Part shown: in pieces, positions 10,554-23,164 of the stretch
Layout of the letters: each line of letters starts with the position of its first letter
How positions within the stretch are numbered: position 1 is the first letter of the stretch
Source of the DNA: Ypsolopha sequella
Taxonomy: Eukaryota; Arthropoda; Insecta; Lepidoptera; Ypsolophidae
Length of the DNA stretch: 64,000 bases
Assembly (NCBI GenBank): GCA_934047225.1
Contig: OW203985.1
Span: 10,929,501 to 10,993,500 of the forward strand
Direction of reading: 5' to 3'
The notes under the pieces: model-generated
The model's database searches: none
What the model saw: only the letters and a program-made list of their open reading frames with translations
Told to the model about the DNA's origin: nothing
Program-made: the position numbers and the translations under genes

Positions 10554-11411
10554 TATTGCGCCCTGCCGGCTTTCGGCGACTTGTGCCAAACTGACGTATA
10601 GACTGGTGGTGTAAGTGATGTCTAGCAGTAACAAGAGAGATCATAGTTCTTCCTCGTGTGTTGTACAGAATCTTTCTTGAAGTGTAAAGTTTTGTAGAGG
10701 AATTCTTGATACGTGACAATTTAGTTCCTTTGTGTTGCAAAAATGTGATTTAGTGAAACTACGAACTGTTTCGTGGCCTATCGGAAATTAATTCTCGGTC
10801 TAATTAGAGTTCCCTGGACTTTTTTATTGGAAAGTGTTTATTCCTAAAGTTATTGCTGCCATTTACACTAGTGTCCTTTATTATAGTTAAAAAATGTAAA
10901 TAATGTAGATACAATATTTTAGAAACGTGTACTGTAATATAAATCAAACAAATTTCCATTGACTGTATAGAAACTGATACCTAAGGCACTAAATGTAGAT
11001 ATCAATTCTGATAAATTGTTAGTAAAGTTGTTATTGGAATTGGTTATATTCAATTATGTCCGTCTGAATATCAGTTAACGAATTTGTAATCTAAATATCA
11101 CTAGAATAAGAAATTAGTATGAAAACAAATTAACGCTTGGCAATAATTTGATATAACTTTTCTAAGTAGAACTATAAATTCTGTACAAAAATTAATAGAA
11201 AATAGTATGTTAAGACTATTTTACCTTTATTCACAAAAATACCTAGTAGTATTTGCGTAGCATTTATATTTAATTTTATGAAAAAATTATTTCTATTTAG
11301 AATTTGCAAATTTAGTTTATGTATGTAGATAAAAATTTTTTTGTCGTGCCATAAATCTTATTATAAAATTGTAACATTGGAGTTGTGAAAATAAATTCAA
11401 ATAAAAAAAAA
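10554..11411 (+). other. robo: Probable robo 3' UTR
   Basis: AT-rich sequence directly after the stop codon with no open coding frame. It ends near a canonical AATAAA at 11390-11395 that is followed by an A-run (about 11400-11412), a plausible end of the mRNA. The exact cleavage site is inferred. Confidence 0.55.
11390..11395 (+). promoter_or_regulatory. robo: Candidate polyadenylation signal AATAAA
   Basis: Canonical hexamer 837 bp after the robo stop codon, in AT-rich sequence and followed by an A-run. It is the best-placed signal, but other AT-rich candidates cannot be excluded. Confidence 0.5.
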
Positions 11412-12442
11412 ATGTTATAATCTACGTAAAGTAATGTGATTGATATACGAGTTATATATACATATAGCCACTTGTTACTCTCTGACAGAATAGCACAACT
11501 ATGGTATTTACCTATTGCATATCATCTTATTTTAGATTTATCCAATTCACGTTGGTTATTTGAAATGTAAATAATAAATTATGTATTGTTTTATACGCTT
11601 TATGTTCTAAAACGTAAATTTTCGTCCTTAATGCTACTAAAGGCCAGAACGTTATGACCAGAGTCTCGATTCATTTGTACCACAGGTACAGCAGCGAACT
11701 GGCCACCTATATATTGGCCCCTAATCAATTTTTTATATGTAAATGCATACCTACAGCAATTATTACAGAATTTTATAATTATAGCCAAGACTGTCTCGTT
11801 TCTGAGAACACTAGTGTCACCCTACAACAATTTCTCTCTATGGTATCGCCAAACTTAAAATAGTTATAATTAGAGAGGAAAACGATATCGTGATGCCATC
11901 TGTTGATTGGTCATACAACCTCGTTTTCCAATTTTCGGCCGGTATGAAACTGTCTCCTCCTGGTATAACAAATGAGACATAGCTGCCATTATGCCTATAT
12001 TTAAGAGTATGTGTTTAGTAGCAGTTTTGTCTGACTATTTATGATGGTACATAAAGATGATTAAACTTTTGATTTAAAACAAATATAAAGTTTCAAATAA
12101 TCAGCGTATGAATGAAATAAAATATCATTTTGTAAATATTGTAAAGAAGTTAATTGTCTTTTATACTTCAGCTATGTTACGCTATTTTTGCATTATTTTG
12201 GTAACTCTAGTCAATCAAATATAAACGATAAAGAGTATAGGAACCTTGCTAAGAATTTACATTTCTAGAGTCGATGCTACCCCGAAACCATCGACAAAAT
12301 CTACTTACGAAATATTTTTTGGCAAAACATTGTTTCTGAAAGCTACCTTGGGGCATATGGCGAATAATGAATTGCCGAAATTGGCCAACATGTCTGGCGC
12401 CGGCTTTATGCATGTAATATTATAATACATGTAATATTATAC
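11412..12442. other. Intergenic sequence, no gene seen
   Basis: No supported gene. About 12260-12400 (+) reads PKPSTKSTYEIFFGKT and continues open, which faintly recalls the end of a retroelement integrase core. This is too weak to call. A short direct duplication (ATGTAATATTATA) lies at about 12412-12442. Confidence 0.4.
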
Positions 12443-12696
12443 GTGAAATTTAATAAACCCCCCGAATTCATACTGAAGATTTGGTTAGTGATCAAGAACA
12501 ATGTTTTATGACACTTCAGGCCAAATTCGAAAAAAAAAGTTTTGCTCCCGTACTGCCTATATATATGTACTAGGAATTGTATTTGAACCAGTTCAGTTAG
12601 TATGAAAACAAATTTTTTTTGAGAAGTTTAATTGATTCCTCTTCACTTACTGAGTCTCCAGTATGAATTCGGGGGGTTGATTATATTTCACCATGT
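12443..12696. mobile_element. Foldback MITE, AAGGTGA family, copy 1
   Basis: A 254-bp element with inverted arms of about 57 bp. Both arms contain CCCCCCGAATTCATACTG followed by a diverged GAG..TTAGTAAGTGA-like block. The left end is near CGTGAAAT and the right end reads ATTTCACC. It shares the arm core GAATTCATACTGGAG with elements at 14.3, 43.1 and 56.1 kb. No coding content. Confidence 0.75.
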
Positions 12697-14285
12697 GTAT
12701 GTTACTGACTAAGCCCCATTTTAGGATTAACTAGGTTGGCCTAGGTCAAATTAGTTTTTCGGAAGTCCTTCACCGCTGATAGGTCAGGTTAGGTAGTCAA
12801 TTTTGAATGCCAACCTGGAACTACTTTTTTTTAGGCCAAACTAGTTTATCCTAAAATCTGAACTGATCGGTAACATATATATAAATTTCAATAAACCCAA
12901 TAAATTAAGCGAGACTCATTTAAATGACCTCTATAAAGACATTTCTTTATAAGCCCCTCACACCGATATTATTTTAGTTTTAATGTTAATTTTTTCATTT
13001 TGTTTGCCCAAAACATGAATTTTATTATGTGAGGCGTAACGTCGTCGCGTAAACAACTTTACTCGCCCAGATGAAGGCTGGTGGGCTTTCCCGATCATAA
13101 CACGTATTGAGGTGAGCCGTTTTTATATAAATCATGAATTATCCTCAAGTCTCATTTAATTCTATAATGAATTTTATTGTTATGTTCGTACATGAAATTC
13201 ATACATAATAATACCACTATAACTTTCTTTGTTTCTGGTTCATGGCAAGGTTTCTATGTATATGACAACTATGTATGACACATGAATATGGTTATTTCTA
13301 CTGAATATTATTTTTCGTATAGTAATGAAACAGAAATAACATTTAAATTACTAAAATCCTCGAGATAAATTCTGGTTTTGTATTGGTCTTTGGACACTTA
13401 TTTTTAAATGAAAATAAACTTTAATTTATAGCTCCGTTTCTTTTATTATTAAAGTAAATTTGCTTTCCCTATTCATAATGTATACTATCAATAACACTAG
13501 CAATTCAACTCAAATTTAATTAAAATTAATAACAAATATCAACCTCATACCTGAAATTGATAAGCCAGACTATCCAACCACTTTTAAAAACAATAGAGAA
13601 ATGAACCAGCGAAAACAATACAATTTAAATATCTCTCAAACAATGGTGCAGAGGCGAATGGTCGAAAATAACTGCACATTTTCAATTCACTCGCGATTCA
13701 AAATGAAATCGCGACTCTGCATTCATCGTAAGTACGTTATTGGGGGTGTATTTAGAAGCTCTTGCGGTCAAGCCTCCACGTCTGTAACCGTCTGATAACT
13801 TGGGATCCAACCCACATAATACCTACCTAATTATTACAGCTATATTTACTGCTTTGTTCTGTAAAACGTGGGGAAGTGAGTTGAAGTGACCGATTTACCC
13901 TTCCAAATCAACAGCCAAGCGGGTGTCACTGTCGGATTAGTGTAATCAAGTCTAATGGAACAAACCCCCACGTGGGACAGTATAAGGCATATAGAAAATC
14001 AAATAGGAATGTTTAAATTTAGAATTCCAAGTGTTGTAATAAACTAGATAAGTCGCTAGCTCGCGATAGACAGAGATACGGGTTCGAATCCCATCTAATA
14101 TTTAATATAATAACTTTATTAACTATATTCCAGACATGCGACTTGAAATTTTGCACATGAAAAGACCTGATTGATAAGTAAGTATAAAGGAAAAATGGCA
14201 AACTTTGTAAAGCTGGTCTCCTTTATTATTTTTGTTTACAACCCAAGAAAACGGTTAGTAGGTATGAGTGTCCAAACAAAAGCTA
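12697..14285. other. Intergenic, repeat fragments only
   Basis: No gene supported. It includes a near-inverted pair around 12720-12850 (TTTTAGGATTAACTAG and CTAGTTTATCCTAAAA) that may be another small foldback element. GGGTTCGAATCCCATC at about 14080-14095 looks like the B-box of a decayed SINE head. Confidence 0.4.
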
Positions 14286-14508
14286 TATAAGGTGATATTT
14301 TTTGATACTTACAGCCAATTTCATACCGGAGGCTTGGTAAGTAATTAGTACGACTCACCGCGACTCTGGGCTGGCTAGGTTAGGTACGTTTGTAGGACAC
14401 AAGAAATATATTACTTACGAATATCACAAAAAGGGTCATCGAACACTGAGCACATACCGAGTCTTCAGTATGAATTAGACTATAAAAATAAATGTCACCT
14501 TGTACATA
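14286..14508. mobile_element. Foldback MITE, AAGGTGA family, copy 2
   Basis: The left end ATAAGGTGATATTTT and the right end GTCACCTTGTACAT are inverted. The arms carry CATACCGGAGGCTTGGTAAGT and its inverted partner ACCGAGTCTTCAGTATGAAT. About 223 bp, no coding content. Confidence 0.65.
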
Positions 14509-14872
14509 CAGGAGGACTTTATATAGCCAAATTCATCCTATAGACACGGTAAGTAGCCAGGACAAAGGTAAAAGGACCTTTTATGCAGAATAAGAATAAA
14601 AAATTGTGCCCCTACCTACACTAATTACGAGTTACTCTGAGTCAATTTGTAAAGTAAGCCTAAATTTTATTTTGCGTTTTTTACAAAAAGGGGCATTGAA
14701 CCTTGGTCATGACCACTTACCAAGTCCCCAGTATGAATTTGGGTTTATAATCTGCGGAAACTTTAAATTACTAACAAGTGTTAATTTAAGTTTTTACTTT
14801 TGTTATTAAAATATTCGCTAGTTTTCCAAAATAAGTAATAAAAAAACAAAATTCACCTTATATAGATTCCTA
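14509..14872. mobile_element. Diverged foldback MITE next to copy 2
   Basis: The right half is clear (CACTTACCAAGTCCCCAGTA, then TTCACCTTATATAG near 14858-14872). The left half (AAATTCATCCTATAGACACG, then GGTAAGTAGCC) is degraded. It lies immediately beside copy 2, giving two adjacent family members. Confidence 0.5.
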
Positions 14873-15029
14873 GATCTGTCCATCCATACGCGCAACTTAA
14901 ATTGCATTTTTTTAAATATATAAATACAAACAGTATACAAATTAATATTATTAAAATTGATCGTTCACATAAATAAAAACAAAAAATATTTTTTGACAAA
15001 AATTCGTCAAAAGTTTATCAAATGTCAAA

Positions 15030-15425
15030 TAGTAGTTTATGCTACAAGGGCGAAAAGGAATAAATTACGAGGACGATTTAAAACACGAGCGGAGCGAGTG
15101 TTTTAAACGTAACTGAGTAATTTATTGCTCTTAAGCCCGTGTATCATACTACGTTTTTCAATGCATAGTGTGAGGAAATAAAACAAATATAATCTTGTGA
15201 ACTTTAAATTATGATTGGTTCAAAAGGACTGCATCCAGAGCCGTTAAACAGTGGAAAAAAAAGTATAACATTTATGGTATACAGGAAAAGTTGCAGGTTA
15301 ACCAACTTCTCATAAATAAATAAAAAAAAAATAATCAAGCCCTAGGGCAACATAATCGACTTTCTGTTCGGTTTTGTTGCATAAAAAGTGGGCCTTTAGA
15401 GCACTTGCATTGAAAAATATTTTAT
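15030..15425 (+). mobile_element. Palindrome-headed repeat, copy 1
   Basis: The first 135 bp form an imperfect palindrome from TAGTAGTTTATGCTACAAGG to its partner GTATCATACTACG, with the apex near CACGAGCGGAGCGAGTG. A tail of about 255 bp follows, containing CCCTAGGGCAACATAATCGA and ending GCACTTGCATTGAAAAATA. Other copies are at 16.1-16.6, 23.2-23.5 and 45.0-45.4 kb. No transposase; superfamily undetermined. Confidence 0.75.
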
Positions 15426-16071
15426 GTAAGAATTATCCGTAGCCGCAATATTTATATAATAAACCCCTTTAGGTGGAATGTCCAGCCTGAAACAATAGTT
15501 GCATAAAACGTTAGATAGGTTTATCAAAACATGCTTTTTACAAGAGAGCGTATTAAACATTTCAAGAGGGCGGTTAAAGCTATTTAACCGCCATCTTGAA
15601 TCACTTTGTTTAATTTAGCCTCAAAATTGTTTTTTATGATATATAAAGAAAAAAATATAATGCATAGATATGAACACTAATTTAATGATTAACCGAACGG
15701 AAACCGTTTAAGTTTCATGCCTGTTTTGATCCCAAGTTTACCTTACCGTAACATTAATAACAAGTATCCGTTAACTCGTTTGCGAAACTGATAAACCTTT
15801 TCTCCTTTCCAGTGAACTGAAAGCGCAAACTCCGTTCGTTTTTTCTCTCATGTCCTAGTTTTTTTTAAAGGCGTGTGCTCATGATATAAAAGTACCGTAC
15901 CATCGCCTCGGGCATCGTTTTAATTTTCCGGCAGCTTGGAAATTTACACGATCCGAATGAACCATCTATTTTAATGAGTATTAAAAGTTAAATGAGCAAT
16001 CCTCTGTGTCGGATCGTGGCGAATGTGAAGCAATAAAAGGTAAGTGTAAATGATGAGATTTTGGACTCTTT

Positions 16072-16632
16072 AATAGTAGGTTATGCTACAAGGGCGCAAA
16101 GGAATAAATTACGAGGACGATTTAAAACACGAGCGTAGCGAGTGTTTTAAACGTAACCGAGTAATTTATTGCTTTTACACCCGTGTATCATACTACGTTT
16201 TTCAATGCATAGTGTAAGGAAATGAAATAGTAGTTTATGCTACAAGGGCGCGAAGGAATAAATTACGAGGACGATTTAAAACACGAGCGTAGCGAGTGTT
16301 TTAAACGTAGCCGAGTAATTTATTGCTTTTACGCCCGTGTATCATACTACGTTTTACAATGCATAGTGTGAGGAAATGAAAACAAATATAATCTTGTGAA
16401 CTTCAAATTATAATTGGCTCAAAAAGACTGTATCTAGAGCCGTTAAACAGTGTAAAAAAAAGTATAACATCTATGGTACACAGGAAAGTCTGCAGGTTAG
16501 CCATTGTTGGCCATTGTAAATAAATAAAAAAAAAAAATAATAAAGCCCTAGGGCAAAATAATCGACATTTTGTTCGGTTTTGATGCATAAAAAGTGGGCC
16601 TTTACGAGCACATGCATTGAAAATATAATTAT
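16072..16632 (+). mobile_element. Palindrome-headed repeat with duplicated head, copy 2
   Basis: The head module (palindrome plus AATGCATAGTGTRAGGAAATG) occurs twice in tandem, at about 16072-16227 and 16228-16382, with a 155-bp period. A single tail follows, ending GAGCACATGCATTGAAAAT. The tail is open on the minus strand for about 80 codons, as is the copy at 45.0 kb, but I take this as shared repeat sequence rather than a gene. Confidence 0.75.
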
Positions 16633-16639
16633 TTATGCG

Positions 16640-16955
16640 TTTTACCATTTGAAATTGAATAAGCGAACAACGGTTGTCAGAGTCGGTAGGACAATTTTGA
16701 ATCCCGGGTTCAAAATTATCATTTATTATTTAGTTATTGTATTATTTTTCATATTTTTTTGTGTTCCTCCTACCTGCGATATTTTTGTTAAGTTTAGTGA
16801 GAGATGGGGTAATCTGAAAACAGCAAATGCTGAGATTACTCCATTTTGCCTACAGATAGGATACTTAAATAATTTGTTTTTGTAACTTATTGTAAGTATT
16901 TAGTTTGTGGCAAAAATAAATTAAATTTTCTTTCTTTATTTCTTTCAAATTCGAG
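16640..16955 (+). mobile_element. Possible LINE 3' end
   Basis: This stretch follows the palindrome-headed repeat. It contains ATCCCGGGTTC and AGAGATGGGGTAATCTGAAA, and ends with AATAAATTAAATTTTCTTTC followed by a CTTT-rich tail, which looks like a retroelement 3' terminus. The family is not recognised. Confidence 0.35.
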
Positions 16956-17451
16956 CATGCAAGCAAGGAGTATTTCAGAATATAATAAAAGAGTTGTAAC
17001 TGTGACATTTAAAAATTGTACCTATTCATTCATTTTATTCGGTAACAACATGAATTGTGTTCGAAATAGCATATTCAAAGTAACTAGCCATGAATACATG
17101 ATTTACATAATAATAAATATAAGAAGTAATTCAGGAATAGAAAATAATAATGTAAAACAATTAATTACAACGTCAAAAAATTTAAATTTAAAAATGAAAC
17201 TGTAGAATATTAAAGTCAATTTAACAATAAATAATAGATAATTAGTAATTACTAATTACATTCAATGTCAAGAGATAAAGATTAAAACTAATCATAAATA
17301 CCTTGTTAAATATCCTTGTGATAAGCAACAGTTATGTTTACAACCAAAAATATAAAAGACACTAAATATTTACTTATTTGTATAGTTCCTGACAGTCAAG
17401 GAAAACACTGAGGTAAACCTACATACCCTAAAAGTATTTTGTTCAACGGTG

Positions 17452-17548
17452 ACATAATATGACACATTGGGGACACGAGTGCTTGTTTATGAAACGAACG
17501 AAGTGAGTTTCATAATATACTGCACGAGTGTCCCAATGTCTAATTATG
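17452..17548. repeat. Palindromic element, about 97 bp
   Basis: Arms ACATTGGGGACACGAGTGC and GCACGAGTGTCCCAATGT are inverted. Inside them ATGAAACGAACGAAGTGAG pairs with its own continuation TTTCAT. The apex AACGAACGAAGTGAGTT has the same design as the GAGCGTAGCGAG apex of the palindrome-headed repeats, although the stem sequence differs. Confidence 0.65.
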
Positions 17549-18984
17549 TTCAGTTGCACACAATACTTCATCAACGACCATCAAAAATATCGTTTTCGCG
17601 TGAAATTATTTATAATATTTTATGTAACAATTTCACGAAACATGAAATAAAGACCACTTGTCATAATATTGGCGTGATACTCGTCATGATACCTGAGACC
17701 ATGGAATTGATATGTAATGGATAAGACTAATCAGAAGCGAGACCGAAAGGATGGCGCGGCATAAGAAATTAGTTAAGACAGACCGTTATCGCTTGTGATT
17801 GGTTTTCTAGCGGTGTTATAATAAATTTGGCCATCACAGCGCAGAAATGCAGTGCTATAATTTAATATTATAACATCGGTCAAACAATGTATACAACCGC
17901 TTTTGATGTTATTATTACCTTATGGGAGTAGATGAAAATCTTTTTGTGTCCAAAATACAGCTTACCCCAAATTCATGTCAAGGCCTTTCAAAATCAAATT
18001 AAAAAGAGGGTTTTAAGAGTGTTGACTGCTATGGTGACAGTTCACAATTTGAATCTCTTTTGGGACCCTACGAGAACATGCCGCGTGACGATATGAAAAT
18101 GAAAATCTTACACAATTCGAAGTACTCAATACTGTAAGGTTTAGTTAAGATTTCCGCACGGTTCCGGTACAGGCAGTGAATCATTGTCTTGCTCGTACCC
18201 AAAGCTCTTGAAATGCTGAAACTCACGTATCCTGAAACCACAATTGTACTCGAAATGGGATGTATGTCTTACTCAATTGTCCGTAACTGAGAATATCCTA
18301 CCATTTCTCAGCAGGTTCCAGATACGAAACGTCTTCTATTTTCAGAAATACGAGGTTTTGGGATATTCGGGAGTAATTTAGCTGATCTGCTTTTTCTGCA
18401 ATTCAGTGCATCTTACGTGTTTACTGAGTTTTGATTTTTTGTTATGGTATAGAATGAATAATTAACAAAATATGTTATATTTTGTATTGCTATGGATGTT
18501 TGTGAGTACAAAAATTAAATTTCAGTGACGGTTTCTTCTATCTAGTTAATTTTTGTCTATATTTCGCACCGCGAATTGGGGTCCAAAGTGCATTCAATTC
18601 AGTTTGAGGGCTTGGACCCGTTGGAGAAACATGATTGGTGAATCATATTTTACTTAACAATAAATAGTTTTTTAGGATTCTGTCAAAAACCTATAAGTAG
18701 TAGCTTAGGTGATTGTGCAGAAATTTGATATTTAGTTGAAGAACCCAAAATGAAGACAAAAATTTGAACAATCTTCGGTGACGTCACATTCAAAAATTAT
18801 AATGGAAATTTGTTTAGGCTGTCTTTATTAATAGAACATACGAACTAACGAACGTTTGTCACTATAGAGACATTTATTGTATTGCATTTAATTTCAATAA
18901 CTCAATAACTTCAAATAAAATAACTTTCAAAACTAAATCTAAAATTGGATAAACTAAAATTTTAAAGACATTTTTCATGAAATA
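17549..18984. other. Intergenic, nothing recognised
   Basis: No gene, repeat with clear ends or RNA gene could be supported in this AT-rich stretch. Confidence 0.4.
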
Positions 18985-19200
18985 TCGACGTGCCTGGTCG
19001 ACGCCTCGGGTGACCCAAGGGCTGGTGCGTACCTTGGGTGCCCTCCCATTTGGCAGGGATTTGGAAAAAGTTATGACTTAATTTATTTCTGTTTTAGCTT
19101 GTAGATTTTTTATTTTGTAGATTACTTAGTTTAGATTTTAAATTTTAATGTTATTTAAGTTTAATGTATGTACCTATTAATAAAATATCAATGTATATAA
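18985..19200 (+). mobile_element. Probable LINE 3' end
   Basis: GC-richer block GACCCAAGGGCTGGTGCGTA, then CCTTGGGTGCCCTCCC, followed by an AT-rich trailer and AATAAAATATCAATG, the layout of a non-LTR retrotransposon 3' end with its polyadenylation signal. The clade is not identified. Confidence 0.4.
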
Positions 19201-20274
19201 ACATATATATTAAAGAGTCCAAGGTGAAAGTTTAATGGGTCCAAGAAGCACTCATCGGATGACTGATATAATCCAATTAGAAGTTAATTGCTAAATAAAG
19301 TGGAGTTGGCCGGTGATTGGCCAGGACCAAGAGCTGTTTGTTTCCAATAATTGCTTGAAATATGATTTGGACAGCGAGGTGTGGATCACTTTTTTGCGTC
19401 AGTATTGGGTAATGAAATTGTTTAGCCGATATGCTCTTGGTAGTGACATTAATCCCAAAAAGGACTGGTTAAAAATAAAGTTACTTAAGTAGTTTAATTG
19501 AGAACTATCATCTAGTGAAACTAGTTCGACAAACAAGAATAACAAAGACTTGGTGGTTTAAATTATGGATACTAAGCACGGATATAAATCTATATCACAT
19601 TTTCTCCAAGTTTACAATCTTGATCTTTTCTTCACATTTTTTAAGAATATATTCATGTAATTTTGCAACATTCTTGTTACTGCATTTCGAAAACTTTTCC
19701 CGCTTATTTCTTTAGGAAAAGCTCAACGTAATATACGGTCGCCCTAAAGCCCAAAGTGCCCTTAATACTGTGCTTAAGTGGGCACGGTACCGAGCCTTTT
19801 CAGACCCAACACTTCTAAGCCTTTTAATATCGCACCCTATACAGCCTTCACCTCCTCATATCGGATCTTTTACGTTAAGTTACCTTTTTAAATAGGATCT
19901 GGAGTTAAAACCGTTAAATCCCCCTTTTACGGTCAATTTGGCCCTAATTACAGTGAAAAAAGCTGGTTTACAAGTGGAGAGGCTATTTGGAATAAATTTT
20001 CCTTATGGGATTCACGTTGCAATACGAAAGTTGGATAAAAATTGTATGAACTCTGAGCTGGTTTATTCGTCCAAGACTCTGAGATAAAGTAGGGTTGATT
20101 GATATCAAGGATAGTTTTAGGAGGCAGCAATTTAAATTACTCACATTTGTTTAAATTTGTGAACATTAAAGCGATGTAGATTTTTTTACGTAAGCCTATC
20201 ACCAAAATTATACATTGTTACAAAAAAAAACTGCATTGTTCCACTTATCCATGAAATAATAAAGTAATATTAAT

Positions 20275-20585
20275 AGGTGGTAGAGCTGATGCCGAGCTCG
20301 AATGTAGAGGTACCACCATTTTACTTGCAAACCGTTATTCAGGGGGGAGTAAGAGGACAGCTCTCAGGCATAACCTGGCGGCCCAATTGCTGGTCTTTTT
20401 ATAAAACAGACTAGTGACAAGCAGTCACAGGTGCGAGGATTTCGGCACCACGCTCACCAACCCGCCTGCCCAGCATGTGTGAATATGGGAATTTCTTCCA
20501 GGAGGACCGTCGACAGTGACGAAATTTTGGAAAGGCATTTGTCCAGCAGTGAACGAAGACAGGCTGATGGATGGGTGGATGGAAA
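20275..20585 (+). mobile_element. LINE 3'-end fragment
   Basis: The block at about 20500-20585 contains GGCATTTGTCCAGCAGTGAA, CGAAGACAGGCTGATGGATG and a short GATG-type tail. This matches the very common lepidopteran LINE terminus (usual form CCAGCAGTGGGA..GGCTGATGATG). The preceding GC-richer 200 bp (CACCAACCCGCCTGCCCAGC) is typical of the same element's body. Confidence 0.65.
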
Positions 20586-21333
20586 ATTAAAGAAATACTT
20601 TTTATAATACAACCTGAAATTAGTGACGCAAACGTATTGTTATTCGTAGTTTCTTTTTATTGAAACATTAGCATTAGGTTTATATTGATTCTAAGGAAAT
20701 TCAATTTTATAGTAGTTTAAGTTTAATTTTTTAATATTTTTAAGTTTTTAGTAATTTAATTGTGCCTGTTATTTAAAAATATAATATTTATAATTTAGCG
20801 TAACAAAAACAACTAAATTCTAAACATAATTTAAAACTACCTTTTCGTAGTAAATCTAATAATTAATCCAAATAATTAGACAAATTGCAGTAAAATTGCA
20901 TCCGGCAGCCACAACAAACTACACGCAACAGCCGCCTGCACATCGCAGATAACAACTTTATATACATAAACGTGATTCAGCTTAATTTACTCAATCCAGG
21001 GTCATTGTCAACTGACATCCTTATAAAGCTACGATGACGATTGTCCAAATTTAATTAAGGCAGTTGCAACCCTTTGGATGGGCCCCCGAAATGGGCCCGA
21101 AGTTCAAATGGGTATCGCACATGGGGCTGAGTTTTGTAATTTTATTAATGATGTAATAACTGTTCTGTCAGTCGCATGTGTGTCTGCTAGACCCAGGGTA
21201 AGCGATAGTGAGGTCGTTAGTTTGGACGGGTTAATATTAAGGGGAGCAAGTATGCAGTAAAATATATGGTGGTATGGGTGTTTCGGGTGTGGATATTAAA
21301 AATGTAACACAGTACTCAGAGGTCATATTTTGA

Positions 21334-21735
21334 AAATACTTGAGAGCGGTTCCGCAGCCGGATTGTGAAAAATCCGTCTTTTTCTAATTAATAGAAACAG
21401 AACATGTAAATTCAAAATTCAGACAATAGTTATTTAACAAAACCTTATTACCTATGTATTGTGTATGCTGCCATCGCAAAGTTTCCATTGATTTCTGTAA
21501 ATTAGAATTTTAAAATCTTTGAATTAAAAAAAAATAATAAATTCTAATTCACAGAAACCTTGCGAAACTTTGCGATGGCAGCATACACAATACATAAGTT
21601 ATAAGGTTTTGTTGAATAACTATTGAGTGAATTTTTTTTTCAATTTTGAATTTTGTGTTCTCTTTAGTTAGAGTAATTAGAAAAAGGCAGGTTTTTTACA
21701 ATCTGGCTGCGAAACCACTGGTAAAAGTTTCCAAA
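21334..21735. mobile_element. Large foldback element, about 200-bp arms
   Basis: The left arm (21334-21530) and right arm (21531-21735) are imperfect inverted copies. Landmarks are GCGGTTCCGCAGCCGGATTG against its partner CAATCTGGCTGCGAAACCAC, and a fully paired 22-bp block TGTGTATGCTGCCATCGCAA plus AG near the centre. The arms meet almost without a loop. No coding content. The extruded hairpin would be about 200 bp long. Confidence 0.8.
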
Positions 21736-23164
21736 CGTTGAAATTTCGAACTAGGATCAAAGCTCTGATTAATTTTTGGTTGAGATTCTAGCTAGTATAA
21801 GGAACTTTGGAAGTAATCCCGTTACTTAATCAAATCAACGAAAGTTTTCAATTACAACACAACTTTTGGATGCCTTCAATACTCGCTCAGTACTTACGCA
21901 GGTATTAAAAAACTATTTTCGACAGCCCTTTATTTATAGCCACAAGCAAGTTTCCTGAAATACAAATGGCCACTAATTTCCAAAGCGACCGAAGCTAGGC
22001 AAGTTTATAATACAATAAATTGGCAGGTTTTGTCGCTCGCAGTAATCGCCTGTTCAGATTAAACGCGGCGTGTTGTCGCGAACAAGCCGCTATTACTCAC
22101 CAAACTCGCCAAGTTACTGAAAGTTTCACGACGAGGCGACACGACCGGCTAAAATATTACGACATGACGAACGCGTGCTCTGCAGATAAATTTGTCTGTG
22201 GTAGGATAGGTGGGTAACGATAGTATTTATTTATTTTCAACGATTTAACTCATGTTTGATCAGGATCAATACCGTAAATTTACGCCACCGGAAACAATAG
22301 TAGATCTACAATAGTAGAATGACGTCTTAATGGCGATATCAATTTTATCAACTATATAATTTTTGCTTCCATTTTAAGATGAGAATTACTAAATTTAAAG
22401 AGTTTTAGCATAAATTTGTTGAAACAAATACATACCTGATCTACGTCAAACTTAGATATATTTTTCCAGACCTTTTATACGCGTTGCGTTGTAAAACCAG
22501 TTACTAAATTGGACTATTTGAACTCGATAGATTTAATTTTTGAAAATTATTCGTTTTGGAACGATTTTGTTTTTTCTTTAAAGAAACTTGAATTTTATCT
22601 CTAAAATAAACTCACAGCAAGAAAACATATTTAGTTATGGTCTGTATCGAAAAAAAAACCCAAGTTATTATTATAATTTTAATCAATTTTATTCTTGATA
22701 TATTAGACTCATTCTGAATCATGTCACCCGCAGTTTGAGGCACGAGATTTTTCACTTTTTGAAATCAGTCTCCGTGTTATCAAAGTCGATGTGCGCAGAA
22801 GGAAGGCCTACTCATGGGCCTACTATTTCTTCTGTGACTTACCTAATAACTCAACATGCCACGTCATATAGAGACTGTTTTTATATCTTGCTTGACAATT
22901 ACTTAATAATAAAAAAATATGAAAAAACACGACTGTCATAATTTTACAGAAAAATACATACATGAACCCTAAAAACAATACACTCCTTTTTTTGGGGGCA
23001 ATCGTGTAAAAATACAAACAACGAGAGCCAAGTTTAATTTTTTGACGGAAAAAAGTCTTTCCATAAAAAGATGCCTTTCTTCTACGGCAATTGTCAAAAA
23101 TAATAAATTTCTTTACATTATATGAGCCAAATATAGGATTTTGATAAAAGTACTCTTACATTAT
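21736..23164. other. Intergenic, nothing recognised
   Basis: No supported gene or repeat boundary. The short open frames here show no domain or splice support. Confidence 0.4.

Noticed and set aside
12260..12400. Integrase fragment of an LTR retrotransposon
   Set aside because: Only STKSTYEIFFGKT faintly resembles the usual motif; there are no upstream or downstream pol motifs or LTRs.
16403..16648. 80-codon minus frame similar to the plus frame at 45004-45228
   Set aside because: Both lie in copies of the same palindrome-headed repeat; similarity comes from shared repeat DNA, and the other copies are broken.
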